Below are positions 35,441 through 44,764 of a stretch of DNA of 64,000 nucleotides, piece by piece. A program made the position numbers and the translations under genes. Below the pieces are notes generated by a model, which was not told the origin of the DNA, did not search any database, and saw only the letters and a program-made list of their open reading frames with translations. Position 1 is the stretch's first letter; every line of letters begins with the position of its first letter. Where the stretch lies: NCBI GenBank assembly GCA_905181835.1, contig CAJIZF010000002.1, forward strand, positions 124,001 through 188,000, read 5' to 3'. This DNA comes from an uncultured Flavobacteriaceae bacterium (GTDB lineage: Bacteria > Bacteroidota > Bacteroidia > Flavobacteriales > Flavobacteriaceae).

Positions 35441-37405
35441 TTAAGATTGTTCTTTTCGTAAGACTCTTACTTTTTTTAATTTTTCAACCCAAGTATCTAA
35501 TTGCTCTTTTTGTTTTGAAATATTCTTATTGACATCCTTTACTAAGGGATTGTCATCTTTAACGTGTTTAAAAAATAATAAATTATTTTCCAATTGTCTT
35601 ATTTCATTTTTTATTTCACCTACTTTCTTGGAGATAAAAAACTCTTCATTTTTTAATTTTCTATCATCCTCCTCTGATACAAAAGAATTTAATTTGTTTT
35701 CAAATTTAATCAACTCTATTTGTTTTTTGTCTAAATCTAATTTTTCAAATAGATCATCTAATTTTTTATTAAAATCTTGTTCTATATTTTTTTTATTGTA
35801 GGGTACTCTTCCTAATCCTTTCCATTCTTTTATTTTGGCTGTTATGGTAACAATATCCTTTTTATAATCTCCTTCTAAGGATAAAGACTTTAAAGAATCT
35901 AAAAATACTTTTTTGGCTTCAAAATTTGCAATTTCTTCTTTATTTGCCTCATTTTTTTGAGAATGTAAACGATCAAAATAATGATTGCAAACAGCCTTAA
36001 ATTCTTTCCAGATTTTGTCACTATCCTTTCTTGGAACGTGTCCTATTTTTTTCCAATCTGTTTGTATTTTTTTCATTAATGGAGTTAATGTTTCAAAATC
36101 ATCTCCGTCTTTATTGTCTTGTGCAATTTTTATTAATTCTCTTTTCTTGGCAAGATTATCAAACTGTTCTTTCTTTTGGCTTTTATAAAAAGCATTCTTT
36201 TCTTTATTAAAATTCCGAGTAGCTTCTTTAAATGTATTCCAAATTTCTTTATTTTTTGAACGAGGAACATTACCGGCTTCAAAGAATTGATCTCTAAGTT
36301 CTTGGACTTTTTTTATGGTATTTTGCCAAATTTGATGCCCTTTATTTTTCGCAGTGTCTGTTAAAGAATTTATATTATTTATTATTTCAATTTTAAATTC
36401 AACATTTTTTTCTGCCTCTGCTTCTAGTTCTTCAAGGTGTTGATTTCTTTTATCGTGAATGATTTTGGTAGCTGCACTAAATTTATCCCAAATCTCGTCA
36501 CTGAATTCTTTAGCAACAGGGCCAATTTCCTCTTTCCACATTTTGTGGAGCATTTGTAATTCACGAAAAGCTTTGTTGTTATTTTCTTCTTTAGTTAGTT
36601 CCTCTGCTCTTCCTATTAATCTTAATTTATGTTCTAGATTTTGTTTAAAATTACGATCCCTAAATTCTCTATCTAAGTGAAGTATATCATAAAAGTTTTC
36701 AACGTGATGATGATAATTATTCCAAACCGTATTGTATTTATCTCTGGGTATAGAGCCAGCATCAAACCATCTTTCTTGAATGTCTCTAAATCTTTTGTAG
36801 ATAGTACTAGTATTTTCTTTAGCATTAAAAAGACTTTTTAACTCTTCAATTATTTCCTCTCTTTTGATAAGATTAGCTTTTTGATCTTTTTGGAGGTTTT
36901 TATAATAATTACTTCTTTTGTCTTTATAGTGGTAATAGCTGGTATCAAACTCTTTTTTTTCTGGAGTTGTAAAATAAAAATCTATAATATTTCCTCCCTC
37001 TGCTAGAAAGCTTTCCTTATTTTTTTCTAATTCATCTTGGAATTTTGAATTGAATTCATTTTTAATGATTTCAACCACCTCTTTAATTTCGTTCACTGGT
37101 TTACTACCTAGGACAGTTTTAAGTTCAGAAATTAATTCTAGTTCGGATAATTTACTGTAATCTATAACAGTGGGTTCTTCGTTGTTTTCAGACTTTCCAT
37201 TATCTTTTATTAGTACTTCTTTTTCTTCAACAGGAATCGTATTTTTTGGAACAGTTTCTAAAATTTCTTTTTCAGTAATTCCTTCGCTTTTAGTTAGTTC
37301 AGGAGAAGTTTTTTCAACTATTTCTGTTTGATTCGAAGATTCTGAAACTGGTGTTTCAATAGTTTCAATTTCTTTATTGCTTTCTTTTTCTGACATTTTT
37401 TTCAA
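35441..37405 (-). CDS. DUF349-repeat coiled-coil protein
   Basis: A 654-residue cytoplasmic protein. Residues 1 to about 80 are acidic, Glu/Lys/Thr-rich and disordered. After that come several DUF349 repeats of roughly 70 residues, visible from recurring W-x-n-G-x-(I/V)-P-R-x3-x-(I/V)-W patterns: RWFDAGSIPRDKYNTVW, QFFEAGNVPRSKNKEIW, DWKKIGHVPRKDSDKIW and EWKGLGRVPYNKKN. A long coiled coil closes the chain. Function is unknown, though the fold is common in Bacteroidota. The start may be the ATG at 37396 (MSEKESN), three residues in. Confidence 0.85.
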   Translation of the reverse strand: MKKMSEKESNKEIETIETPVSESSNQTEIVEKTSPELTKSEGITEKEILETVPKNTIPVEEKEVLIKDNGKSENNEEPTVIDYSKLSELELISELKTVLGSKPVNEIKEVVEIIKNEFNSKFQDELEKNKESFLAEGGNIIDFYFTTPEKKEFDTSYYHYKDKRSNYYKNLQKDQKANLIKREEIIEELKSLFNAKENTSTIYKRFRDIQERWFDAGSIPRDKYNTVWNNYHHHVENFYDILHLDREFRDRNFKQNLEHKLRLIGRAEELTKEENNNKAFRELQMLHKMWKEEIGPVAKEFSDEIWDKFSAATKIIHDKRNQHLEELEAEAEKNVEFKIEIINNINSLTDTAKNKGHQIWQNTIKKVQELRDQFFEAGNVPRSKNKEIWNTFKEATRNFNKEKNAFYKSQKKEQFDNLAKKRELIKIAQDNKDGDDFETLTPLMKKIQTDWKKIGHVPRKDSDKIWKEFKAVCNHYFDRLHSQKNEANKEEIANFEAKKVFLDSLKSLSLEGDYKKDIVTITAKIKEWKGLGRVPYNKKNIEQDFNKKLDDLFEKLDLDKKQIELIKFENKLNSFVSEEDDRKLKNEEFFISKKVGEIKNEIRQLENNLLFFKHVKDDNPLVKDVNKNISKQKEQLDTWVEKLKKVRVLRKEQS

Positions 37406-37512
37406 TGTTAAAGTTCAAATTGTATACAGATTTTTTCTGCGTATTTTTATGGTATCAAGATACTAACTACTGACTAATTACCAAAGGAAGGTCAAGGTAA
37501 TTAAATAAATTT

Positions 37513-38253
37513 CTAAATATTATTTGCTTTCCATATCGACCAAGCTTCCTCGGCTTGGAATTCTAACATTTTTAATCCATTGCTGATTCTAGCTCCTTGT
37601 TCTTTACTTAATTTTATAAACATAGTTTCTAGCGGATTATACGTGAGGTCGAACATAAGATGATTTTTTGTGACGTATTGATAAGGAATACTAGGATATT
37701 GGTCAATATTTGGGAATGTGCCCAGTGGAGTACAATTGATAATTAATTGGTGTTGAATCATGACCTCTTTATTTAATTCTGCATAAGTAGTAATACCTTC
37801 TTTTTTTACTCTAGAAACTTGGGTGACCTTATAATTTAAAGATTTTAAAGCATATACAATTGCTTTACTAGCTCCCCCAGTTCCAAGAACTAATGCATTC
37901 TTTTTTGATATAGGTAGCAAATTTTTTAAGGATTCTTTAAACCCAATGTAATCTGTATTGTAGCCAATTAGTTTCCTTTCAGCAGTAATTTTTATGGTAT
38001 TGATTGCTCCAATTTTTTGCGCATTAGAGTCAATTCTATCTAAATACTTAATAATACTTTCTTTGTAAGGAATCGTTACATTTAAACCCTTTAATTTTGG
38101 GTTTTTAAGAAGGACTTCTGAAAGTTGACTCAAATCAGAAATATCAAAATTTTCATAGGAATCATTACTTTCTTCCTTTTTAAACTTAGAATTGAAAAAA
38201 GTTTTTGAGAAGGAATAATCAATATTATTTCCAATTAATCCGTATTTATCCAT
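37513..38253 (-). CDS. aroE: Shikimate dehydrogenase
   Basis: NADPH-dependent reduction of 3-dehydroshikimate in aromatic amino acid synthesis. The substrate motif is NVTIPYKESII (about 58-68); the NADP-binding loop is LGTGGASKAIVYAL near residue 124; INCTPLGTFPN follows. Length (246) is at the short end but normal for Bacteroidota. Its start overlaps the DUF368 gene by 8 bp, so it is the tail of a three-gene unit. Confidence 0.94.
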   Translation of the reverse strand: MDKYGLIGNNIDYSFSKTFFNSKFKKEESNDSYENFDISDLSQLSEVLLKNPKLKGLNVTIPYKESIIKYLDRIDSNAQKIGAINTIKITAERKLIGYNTDYIGFKESLKNLLPISKKNALVLGTGGASKAIVYALKSLNYKVTQVSRVKKEGITTYAELNKEVMIQHQLIINCTPLGTFPNIDQYPSIPYQYVTKNHLMFDLTYNPLETMFIKLSKEQGARISNGLKMLEFQAEEAWSIWKANNI

Positions 38254-39268
38254 TCGAATATATTTTTATTTTATGATATCGATCTAAGAAAAGAAGAATT
38301 AGAACACCTATTGCCACACATAAAATCGCTAAAAAAAAATCAGTGTTTAATTCTGTTGGAAAGTATCTTTGGTAGCTTATAACGATTTCTCTTCCATTGG
38401 AATCCATTAGAATGTTTCCAAAACTATCTTTTTCTAAAATTTTTTCTTTCCATGGCCAAACTACCCCTAGCGATCCACCTATAAATCCAATGATTAGTGC
38501 ATTTGTATTTTTTTTATAGTTTTTTAAGAGAAATGATAAAACATTAGAAAGGGTAACTAATCCTGTAATAGATCCCAAAGAAAATACAGATAAGACTTTT
38601 AATAAATGAATTCTATTTGCATCCTCTAAAAAGTTGTAATCGCCATGCAGTATATCCGAAAAAGTTTCGTAGAGTGCATTTACAGAATCTACTAAAAGTA
38701 ACACATAATTACCCAATAGAATTAGAATAAAAGAACCTGACAATCCGGGTAATGTCATACCAGAAACTCCAATAATTCCACATAAAAAAACAAAAAATAA
38801 ATTATCGTTTTCTTTTGCAGGCTCCAAAAAACTAATACTAACACCTATTAAAACACCAAGTAATAAAAAAAAAATGTATTTCCGATTCCATTTTTGAAAG
38901 TCTTTGGCAATATAATACAAGGATCCGATAATCATTCCAAAAAAAGTAGACCAAACGTAAAGTTCAAAATTGACCAGTAGATAATCTAGTATTTTCGAAA
39001 TACTAAAATAACTGATAATCATCCCTAAAAACAATAGACCTAGGAAACGAGCATTGATATAAACCAAAAATGATTTTAAACCTCTTTTAAATAGAAGAAG
39101 AAATGCTTTTCTATTTATTTTTTGTAGGGAGTATATGAACTCTTCATAAAAACCAGCAACAAATGCAACAACACCTCCAGAGACTCCCGGAACTTTATTA
39201 GCTGTACCCATTGCTAGGCCTTTTAGTACGAGCCATATTTTATCAATTAACGATCTTTCAATGGCCAT
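38246..39268 (-). CDS. DUF368 polyprenyl-phosphate transporter, second copy
   Basis: Polytopic membrane protein of the DUF368 family. Family members have been shown to recycle undecaprenyl phosphate across the inner membrane (PopT). The hallmark LKGLAMGTANKVPGVSGGVV (16-35) recurs as an inverted-repeat-like motif at GMTLPGLSGSFILILLGNY. The first motif differs from the upstream copy (NK replaces DA before VPGVSGG). It overlaps both neighbours, by 11 bp upstream and 8 bp downstream. Confidence 0.88.
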   Translation of the reverse strand: MAIERSLIDKIWLVLKGLAMGTANKVPGVSGGVVAFVAGFYEEFIYSLQKINRKAFLLLFKRGLKSFLVYINARFLGLLFLGMIISYFSISKILDYLLVNFELYVWSTFFGMIIGSLYYIAKDFQKWNRKYIFFLLLGVLIGVSISFLEPAKENDNLFFVFLCGIIGVSGMTLPGLSGSFILILLGNYVLLLVDSVNALYETFSDILHGDYNFLEDANRIHLLKVLSVFSLGSITGLVTLSNVLSFLLKNYKKNTNALIIGFIGGSLGVVWPWKEKILEKDSFGNILMDSNGREIVISYQRYFPTELNTDFFLAILCVAIGVLILLFLDRYHKIKIYSNG

Positions 39269-40283
39269 TTCTTGGTTTTTTTGTAGCAGTTTTTTCTAAC
39301 AAAAACACGATTGTAAAGCCCAAAAACATTAGGACAACAGAGAGTAATACTTGAGGGTCAATCCCATTATTTATTTCTGAATAGGTAAAAGGACTGATAC
39401 TTTTTTCCAGGATACTTTTATAACTATTGAAATCAAAATTCTGTTTTTGAAAAACGGAAAGAGTCCCTAAATCTGAAATTTGGTTAAAAAATAGTTCTAG
39501 ACCTTTTTCCTTAGAAAAAACTGTTATCGTTTGCTTCCAGGGCCAAATTACATTGAGTGAACCCATAATGAATCCTGTCAAAACAGCTAAGGTTAAGTCC
39601 TCATAATTTTTAAAAAGCCATTTTAATAGTTTACTGAAGCTAATTAAACCTATAAAGGCTCCTCCTACAAAAATTAAAATATTTTTAAAATTAAAGTCAT
39701 GTATTGCATCGCTCAAGGTCTTATAGGCTCCTAATATTAACAGTATAAATGAGCCTGAAATACCTGGTAAAATCATTGCACAAATAGCGATTGCCCCTGC
39801 TAAAAAAAGGAAAAAAGGCTGATCGTTGTTTGGTATAGGAGGTATGGTTGTTATAAAATAAGCAATAAGACCGCCTAATATTAATGCGAATAAGGTTTTA
39901 AAAGACCATTTTTTGATTTGCCTGCCAATGTATAAAATACTCGCAACAATAAGCCCGAAAAAGAACGACCAGATTAAAATTGCTTGTGTTTCAATTAGAT
40001 ATTTTGCAATTCTCATAAAGCTCACAAAACTAATTGTAATTCCAACTACCAATGCCAAGATGAAATTTCCATTTAGTTGTTTCCAAAAAGCTACTAAACC
40101 TTGTTTTTGTAATGTTTTAATGAGTGAAAGATTAATGCCACTTAAAGTAGTTATTAATTCTTCATAAATTCCAGTAATAAATGCTATTGTTCCACCAGAT
40201 ACCCCAGGTACGGCGTCAGCAGCACCCATAGCTAATCCTTTGAGTGTTATAGTCAGGTAATCTATAAAATTGCGTTTTGGCAT
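39258..40283 (-). CDS. DUF368 polyprenyl-phosphate transporter, first copy
   Basis: The same family as the next gene and similar in size (341 residues). It has GLAMGAADAVPGVSGGTIAF (15-34) and the second signature AMILPGISGSFILLILGAY. About eight to ten hydrophobic segments are visible. Canonical motif residues make this the likelier housekeeping transporter. A weak -7 box (TATTTTTG, 40322-40315 on the minus strand) lies 32 bp upstream. Confidence 0.88.
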   Translation of the reverse strand: MPKRNFIDYLTITLKGLAMGAADAVPGVSGGTIAFITGIYEELITTLSGINLSLIKTLQKQGLVAFWKQLNGNFILALVVGITISFVSFMRIAKYLIETQAILIWSFFFGLIVASILYIGRQIKKWSFKTLFALILGGLIAYFITTIPPIPNNDQPFFLFLAGAIAICAMILPGISGSFILLILGAYKTLSDAIHDFNFKNILIFVGGAFIGLISFSKLLKWLFKNYEDLTLAVLTGFIMGSLNVIWPWKQTITVFSKEKGLELFFNQISDLGTLSVFQKQNFDFNSYKSILEKSISPFTYSEINNGIDPQVLLSVVLMFLGFTIVFLLEKTATKKPRNGH

Positions 40284-40328
40284 TTTTTTGATGCATTAAA
40301 AGAACTAATTACATCAAAAATACACATT

Positions 40329-41717
40329 TTAAAGGGAAGCTTTTTTGTGTACTTTAATTATTTCTTTAACTTTCTTTAAGCTATATACTTTTGGAAAAAG
40401 TTCTTCTATGATAATTAAAAATTCAGAATCTAATTTAAGAGCATTTTTTAGATGAAATTCACCTTTATTAAATTCTAAGTTCTTAAAAAATAAACCTGCT
40501 AATCTATATTCTATTTCTGCACTTTCTTCATAAAATTCTTTTGCCTGAAATAAGTTATTCTTTGCGGCTTCAAATTCTCCTAATTTTAGCAAAATATCGT
40601 TACGTGTCAACCAAGAGTTAAGTTCATAATTCCCCAATTCTAATGTCTTCCGGTAACCTACCTCAGCCTCTTCATAAAGATTAAGCCTAAAGTTTATATT
40701 TCCATATCGTTTCCAGTATAGTACGTTTTCACTGTCGATATTAATAGCTTTATTTATAAAATACAAAGCTTTTTTAAAATTTTTACTTTTAATGTAATAA
40801 TCGGTAATAGCAATCCAGCCTTTATCTAACAGAGCATCTTCTTCTACACATTTATTAAAAAACTGAAGCGCTAATTCACTATTTCCTAAATTTTCATAAC
40901 ACTTACCTATTCTTAATAAAGCAAAGGAAGTTGGATCATCTAATCCTAGTGTTACCGTATAACTTTCTATTGCTTCATTATATCGATTTAACTTTTCTAA
41001 AACTTTTCCTTTTTCAAGATAGGCTCCAATGAATCGATCATCACTAATAATTGCAAAATCAAAGGCAGCTAATGCTTTTCTGTATTCTTTCAATAAGAAA
41101 TATTGTTTTCCAACTTGATGCCATGCAACTTCGCAGTATGGATTTTTATTTAAAAACCCATTTAAATATTCAATGGCCTCCTCGGTTTGATTTAAATACT
41201 CAAAACAATAAATAATATTATACAGTGCAGAGAAGTCTTCGCTATCTTCAAAAAGACATTGAATAAAATATTTTTTTGCATTTTCAAAATCTTCTAAAAA
41301 TAAATATTCCATCCCAATAAGAGATAAGACATCAGAGGGTTCTGTAGATAAATTATGAGCCTTTTCTAGCATTTTAATAGCTTCCAAATGCTTATCTCTT
41401 CTTGAGAGAATATTGGCTTTTTGTATGAAAACTTCCTCATTAAATTGTTCAAGCAAATAGATGTTCTCTAATAGCTCCTCTGCTATTTCTAATTCATTCT
41501 CAAAAATGAACATTTCAACTTGAAATAATTTTAGGTTGGTAGAAGTTGGATGTTGTTCTAATCCTAGTTTTGTAGCCTTTTTAGCAAGTGCTATTTTTCC
41601 ATTATTTAGATAATAATGAATAATATCTTCAAACTCACTAGAATCAAAGAAAAACACGTTATTTGTTTTTAACATGGATTCGAAACGGGTGAGTGGTATG
41701 TTGTTTTGCTCGCTCAA
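40329..41717 (-). CDS. Tetratricopeptide-repeat protein
   Basis: A 462-residue protein made almost entirely of TPR helix pairs, about ten repeats from residue 25 to 450; the repeat AYLEKGKVLEKLNRYNEAIE is a clear example. It lacks a signal peptide and probably acts as a cytoplasmic scaffold. No catalytic domain is seen. It has no close coding partner: the DUF368 gene starts 45 bp downstream and the aminotransferase gene ends 148 bp upstream of its start. Confidence 0.85.
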   Translation of the reverse strand: MSEQNNIPLTRFESMLKTNNVFFFDSSEFEDIIHYYLNNGKIALAKKATKLGLEQHPTSTNLKLFQVEMFIFENELEIAEELLENIYLLEQFNEEVFIQKANILSRRDKHLEAIKMLEKAHNLSTEPSDVLSLIGMEYLFLEDFENAKKYFIQCLFEDSEDFSALYNIIYCFEYLNQTEEAIEYLNGFLNKNPYCEVAWHQVGKQYFLLKEYRKALAAFDFAIISDDRFIGAYLEKGKVLEKLNRYNEAIESYTVTLGLDDPTSFALLRIGKCYENLGNSELALQFFNKCVEEDALLDKGWIAITDYYIKSKNFKKALYFINKAINIDSENVLYWKRYGNINFRLNLYEEAEVGYRKTLELGNYELNSWLTRNDILLKLGEFEAAKNNLFQAKEFYEESAEIEYRLAGLFFKNLEFNKGEFHLKNALKLDSEFLIIIEELFPKVYSLKKVKEIIKVHKKASL

Positions 41718-41865
41718 TTATAACTTTTTAAGTAAATCAAAATTTAACTTAATTAAATATACTAATGTAAGATAACTTTCAAATGTTGTGCCGTTTTTGT
41801 TGTTAACGGACTTATTAACAGATGGAGAGATTTTTTAACTTAAATTTAAGAGTTAGTGGGGGTGG

Positions 41866-43050
41866 TTAATTAGTTAAAATTGAATCGAATACTTCAAGTA
41901 TAATTTCACAACCTTCTCTAATTTCTTGTTCAGATATTGTTAAGGGTGGAGTTATACGAATCGCTTTATTTTCAAAAAGCAGCCAAAAAAGCAATACTCC
42001 CTTTTCTTTACACTTTAATATTAATTTTGAAGCAAGTTCCGGAGATTCAACTATTAATGCAAGCATTAAACCTTTTCCCCGAATTTCTTTTATGGATGGG
42101 TGAACTAAAAGTTTTTTAAAAAGTTTTTCTTTTATTAGAGTTTCTCTAATTAATGAAGTTTCCGTTAATTCTTTAAGTGTTGCTAGGGCAGCAGCTGCTA
42201 TTACAGGGTTTCCACCAAAAGTAGTGATATGTCCTAATTTAGGATGGTTAGACAATAACATCATTAATTCATTAGAAGCAATAAAACCACCAATTGGCAT
42301 TCCTCCACCCATTCCTTTTCCGACCACTAAAATATCTGGTGATATTTCAAAATGTTCAAAACCAAATAATTTTCCAGTTCTACCAAATCCAGGTTGAATT
42401 TCATCTAAAATTAATAATGCACCAACCTCTTCACAACGTTTCTTTACTTTTTTTAAATAATCACTTTTTGGAACTATAAAACCTGCACCACCTTGTATAG
42501 TTTCCAATATGACACCAGCTGTTTTATTCGTTATTTTTGATAATTCACTTTCAGTATTAAATTCGATTGCATGACACTCAGGTATTAGTGGTTCAAATTT
42601 TTGTTTTTGACTTTCAACCCCCAGAATACTTAAAGCTCCAAGTGTACTTCCGTGATATGCCTTTTTTGCATAAATAATTTCTTTTCTTTCAGTGGCTCTT
42701 CTAGCAAGTTTAATAGCTCCTTCAATAGCCTCAGTACCGCTATTGGTTAAATATGTAGTCGTTAAGTTATCTGGTAGGTAATGGTGTAGTAGTTTTGTTA
42801 AATGAACTGCTGGTTCTTGAATAAATTCTCCATAGACCATTACATGAAGATATTTGTCTAACTGATTTTTCACAGCTTTTACAACCTTAGGATGACAATG
42901 ACCTAAACTACAAGCAGAAACACCAGCTATAAAATCTAAATATTTCTTTTGATTTTGGTCGTAAATGTAGGATCCTTTGGCTTTTAATACCTTGAGGGCA
43001 AGAGGATGCGGAGTGGTTTGAGCTTGATATTTAAAAAAATCTTTTTCCAT
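41866..43050 (-). CDS. Class III PLP-dependent aminotransferase (acetylornithine aminotransferase-like)
   Basis: Fold type I, class III aminotransferase of 394 residues. The PLP lysine is Lys245 in VGKGMGGGMPIGGF; ILDEIQPGFGRTGK lies before it and TNSGTEAIEGAIKLARR binds the phosphate. It resembles ArgD/GABA/ornithine-type enzymes; without other arginine or lysine genes nearby the substrate cannot be fixed. It is 29 bp downstream of the OstA-like gene and may share its transcript. Confidence 0.88.
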   Translation of the reverse strand: MEKDFFKYQAQTTPHPLALKVLKAKGSYIYDQNQKKYLDFIAGVSACSLGHCHPKVVKAVKNQLDKYLHVMVYGEFIQEPAVHLTKLLHHYLPDNLTTTYLTNSGTEAIEGAIKLARRATERKEIIYAKKAYHGSTLGALSILGVESQKQKFEPLIPECHAIEFNTESELSKITNKTAGVILETIQGGAGFIVPKSDYLKKVKKRCEEVGALLILDEIQPGFGRTGKLFGFEHFEISPDILVVGKGMGGGMPIGGFIASNELMMLLSNHPKLGHITTFGGNPVIAAAALATLKELTETSLIRETLIKEKLFKKLLVHPSIKEIRGKGLMLALIVESPELASKLILKCKEKGVLLFWLLFENKAIRITPPLTISEQEIREGCEIILEVFDSILTN

Positions 43051-43079
43051 TGATTTCTCACTTTGTAATAGTTTGATGT

Positions 43080-44717
43080 TTAGTTATATTTTTTAGCTTC
43101 ATTATTGAAAAAATCTTCCTCTTTTTTTGGTAAATGTATGCCTTTAATTTTAGGAAGAATAGGGGCCGTTTTTCCTTTAAATAAATCGCTCACTTTTAAG
43201 AGTCGTTCATCCCCAAACCATTTAAAACCGGGTAGAATTCTTGCATTTTCTGGAAATTGTGATGGCGGATATAATTTTCCATTTACTTTTTTGATAAACC
43301 GAATCCCTCTAATTTCTTGATTTTCAAGATACATTTGAATAGAGCTACTCGTTGTGTTATTTATTCCAACTAATTCTTCATTTTCGTTTCTTGAAAAGAA
43401 AATTACTTGCGTATTTTTTTTAATATTTATGGTGTCTAATTCGTTATTTGTAAATAACCCAATCAATCGTTCTCCTTTTACTTGATTATACCCAGCGCTA
43501 TCCTTTTGGATAACAAACGAATTATTATAGACCTTTAAAGTATCTAATTTATCTGTATTGATATTTCTTAATAAATGAATGGTATCACCTGTCATTTGAT
43601 TTTCTCCAGACCATAATATCGGATTGCGTAATAATTTAGTAATTCCGGTTCTTTCATTTACGTATATAGAATCACATTTACCGCTGGTGGGTTCTTCACC
43701 TGGTTGTCCTCTTTTAAAAAACCGTGCTTTGTAAAATCCTCTTAAAACTCGACGATCAGGTTTTCCAGTAATTTTTAAGGTATCTGCATGAATATATATG
43801 GAATCATTTTCTCGAACTGTTATTGCAACCGCTCTTTTCGTTATAAAAACAGAATCTTTGTTCTTAAAAACTTCTGCATAATGTCCTCTTACGTAACTAT
43901 TATTTAGGGTATCAATAATTCGTATATTATTTGTTGCAGAGGCAAAGTTTTTATTTCTATTAAAATAAATACTATCACCATACATTATCCTATTTTCATA
44001 ATCAACTCTTGAGTTTTTGACAAAGTATCCAATATCTTTTCTGGTGTTGTAATATCCTCTTTCACAATATACAGTACTCGTTTTACCTATAATAGTAGAT
44101 TTACCATACAGGTAGGCTATACCTGTTTCAGAAAAGAAATCTAATTGTTCTGAGTTTATAGTATACTTTGGATTTTTTATCTCTACATTCGATGAGAATT
44201 GATACTTTTTAGATTTGGCAAAATACCTTCCAACGATACTAGTCAGTGTACTTGAAGAATCCTTTACAATTCCACCACTATTATAAAAGGCTTGCTGTTT
44301 GATACGATCAAAGTATAAGGTATCTGTTTTTAAAGATGTTTTTTGATCTTTAAAGAAAACTTCGCCACTGGCAAAAGCAAATTGAGTATTACCATTGTAC
44401 TCGCTATAATTACTTTTCATAGAAACAGTATCTCCCTGTATGATTTTTACAGCCCCATATGCCTTTACAAAATTATCTTTAGTATAAACATAAGCTTGAT
44501 CACACCACATTTCAACTCCCTCATGGATAATATAAACTTGTCCAGATTTATCTCTGGTATAGATAACTGCATCTGGCACATCAGGTTTCTTTTCCCAATA
44601 ACCTGATTTAATAGTTACTTGAGTTTTTTCACGGGGACTAACAGGCTCCTCTTGAGCGGTTAAAGTATAGCCGCACCAAATAAAAAATAATACTAGAATG
44701 TAATTATTAAGTTTCAA
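43080..44717 (-). CDS. OstA/LptA-like protein of lipopolysaccharide transport
   Basis: A 545-residue exported protein (signal peptide about 1-21, ending LTAQ). Repeating beta-rich segments (YSEYNGNTQFAFASGEVFFK, YFDRIKQQAFYNSGG) are those of the OstA/LptA fold, which shields lipid A as LPS crosses the periplasm. The Bacteroidota version is much longer than Escherichia coli LptA. A TATCTTTG box (44750-44743 on the minus strand) lies 26 bp upstream. Confidence 0.83.
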   Translation of the reverse strand: MKLNNYILVLFFIWCGYTLTAQEEPVSPREKTQVTIKSGYWEKKPDVPDAVIYTRDKSGQVYIIHEGVEMWCDQAYVYTKDNFVKAYGAVKIIQGDTVSMKSNYSEYNGNTQFAFASGEVFFKDQKTSLKTDTLYFDRIKQQAFYNSGGIVKDSSSTLTSIVGRYFAKSKKYQFSSNVEIKNPKYTINSEQLDFFSETGIAYLYGKSTIIGKTSTVYCERGYYNTRKDIGYFVKNSRVDYENRIMYGDSIYFNRNKNFASATNNIRIIDTLNNSYVRGHYAEVFKNKDSVFITKRAVAITVRENDSIYIHADTLKITGKPDRRVLRGFYKARFFKRGQPGEEPTSGKCDSIYVNERTGITKLLRNPILWSGENQMTGDTIHLLRNINTDKLDTLKVYNNSFVIQKDSAGYNQVKGERLIGLFTNNELDTINIKKNTQVIFFSRNENEELVGINNTTSSSIQMYLENQEIRGIRFIKKVNGKLYPPSQFPENARILPGFKWFGDERLLKVSDLFKGKTAPILPKIKGIHLPKKEEDFFNNEAKKYN

Positions 44718-44764
44718 ATAAAATTCCTTGTATATACATTAACAAAGATACTAAAGAATTGGTA

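Noticed and set aside
37475-37503. 8-bp inverted repeat between the DUF349 and aroE genes
   Set aside because: It has a 13-nt loop and no T run. It is near the DUF349 start but far from a promoter pattern I can name, so I could not support a function.
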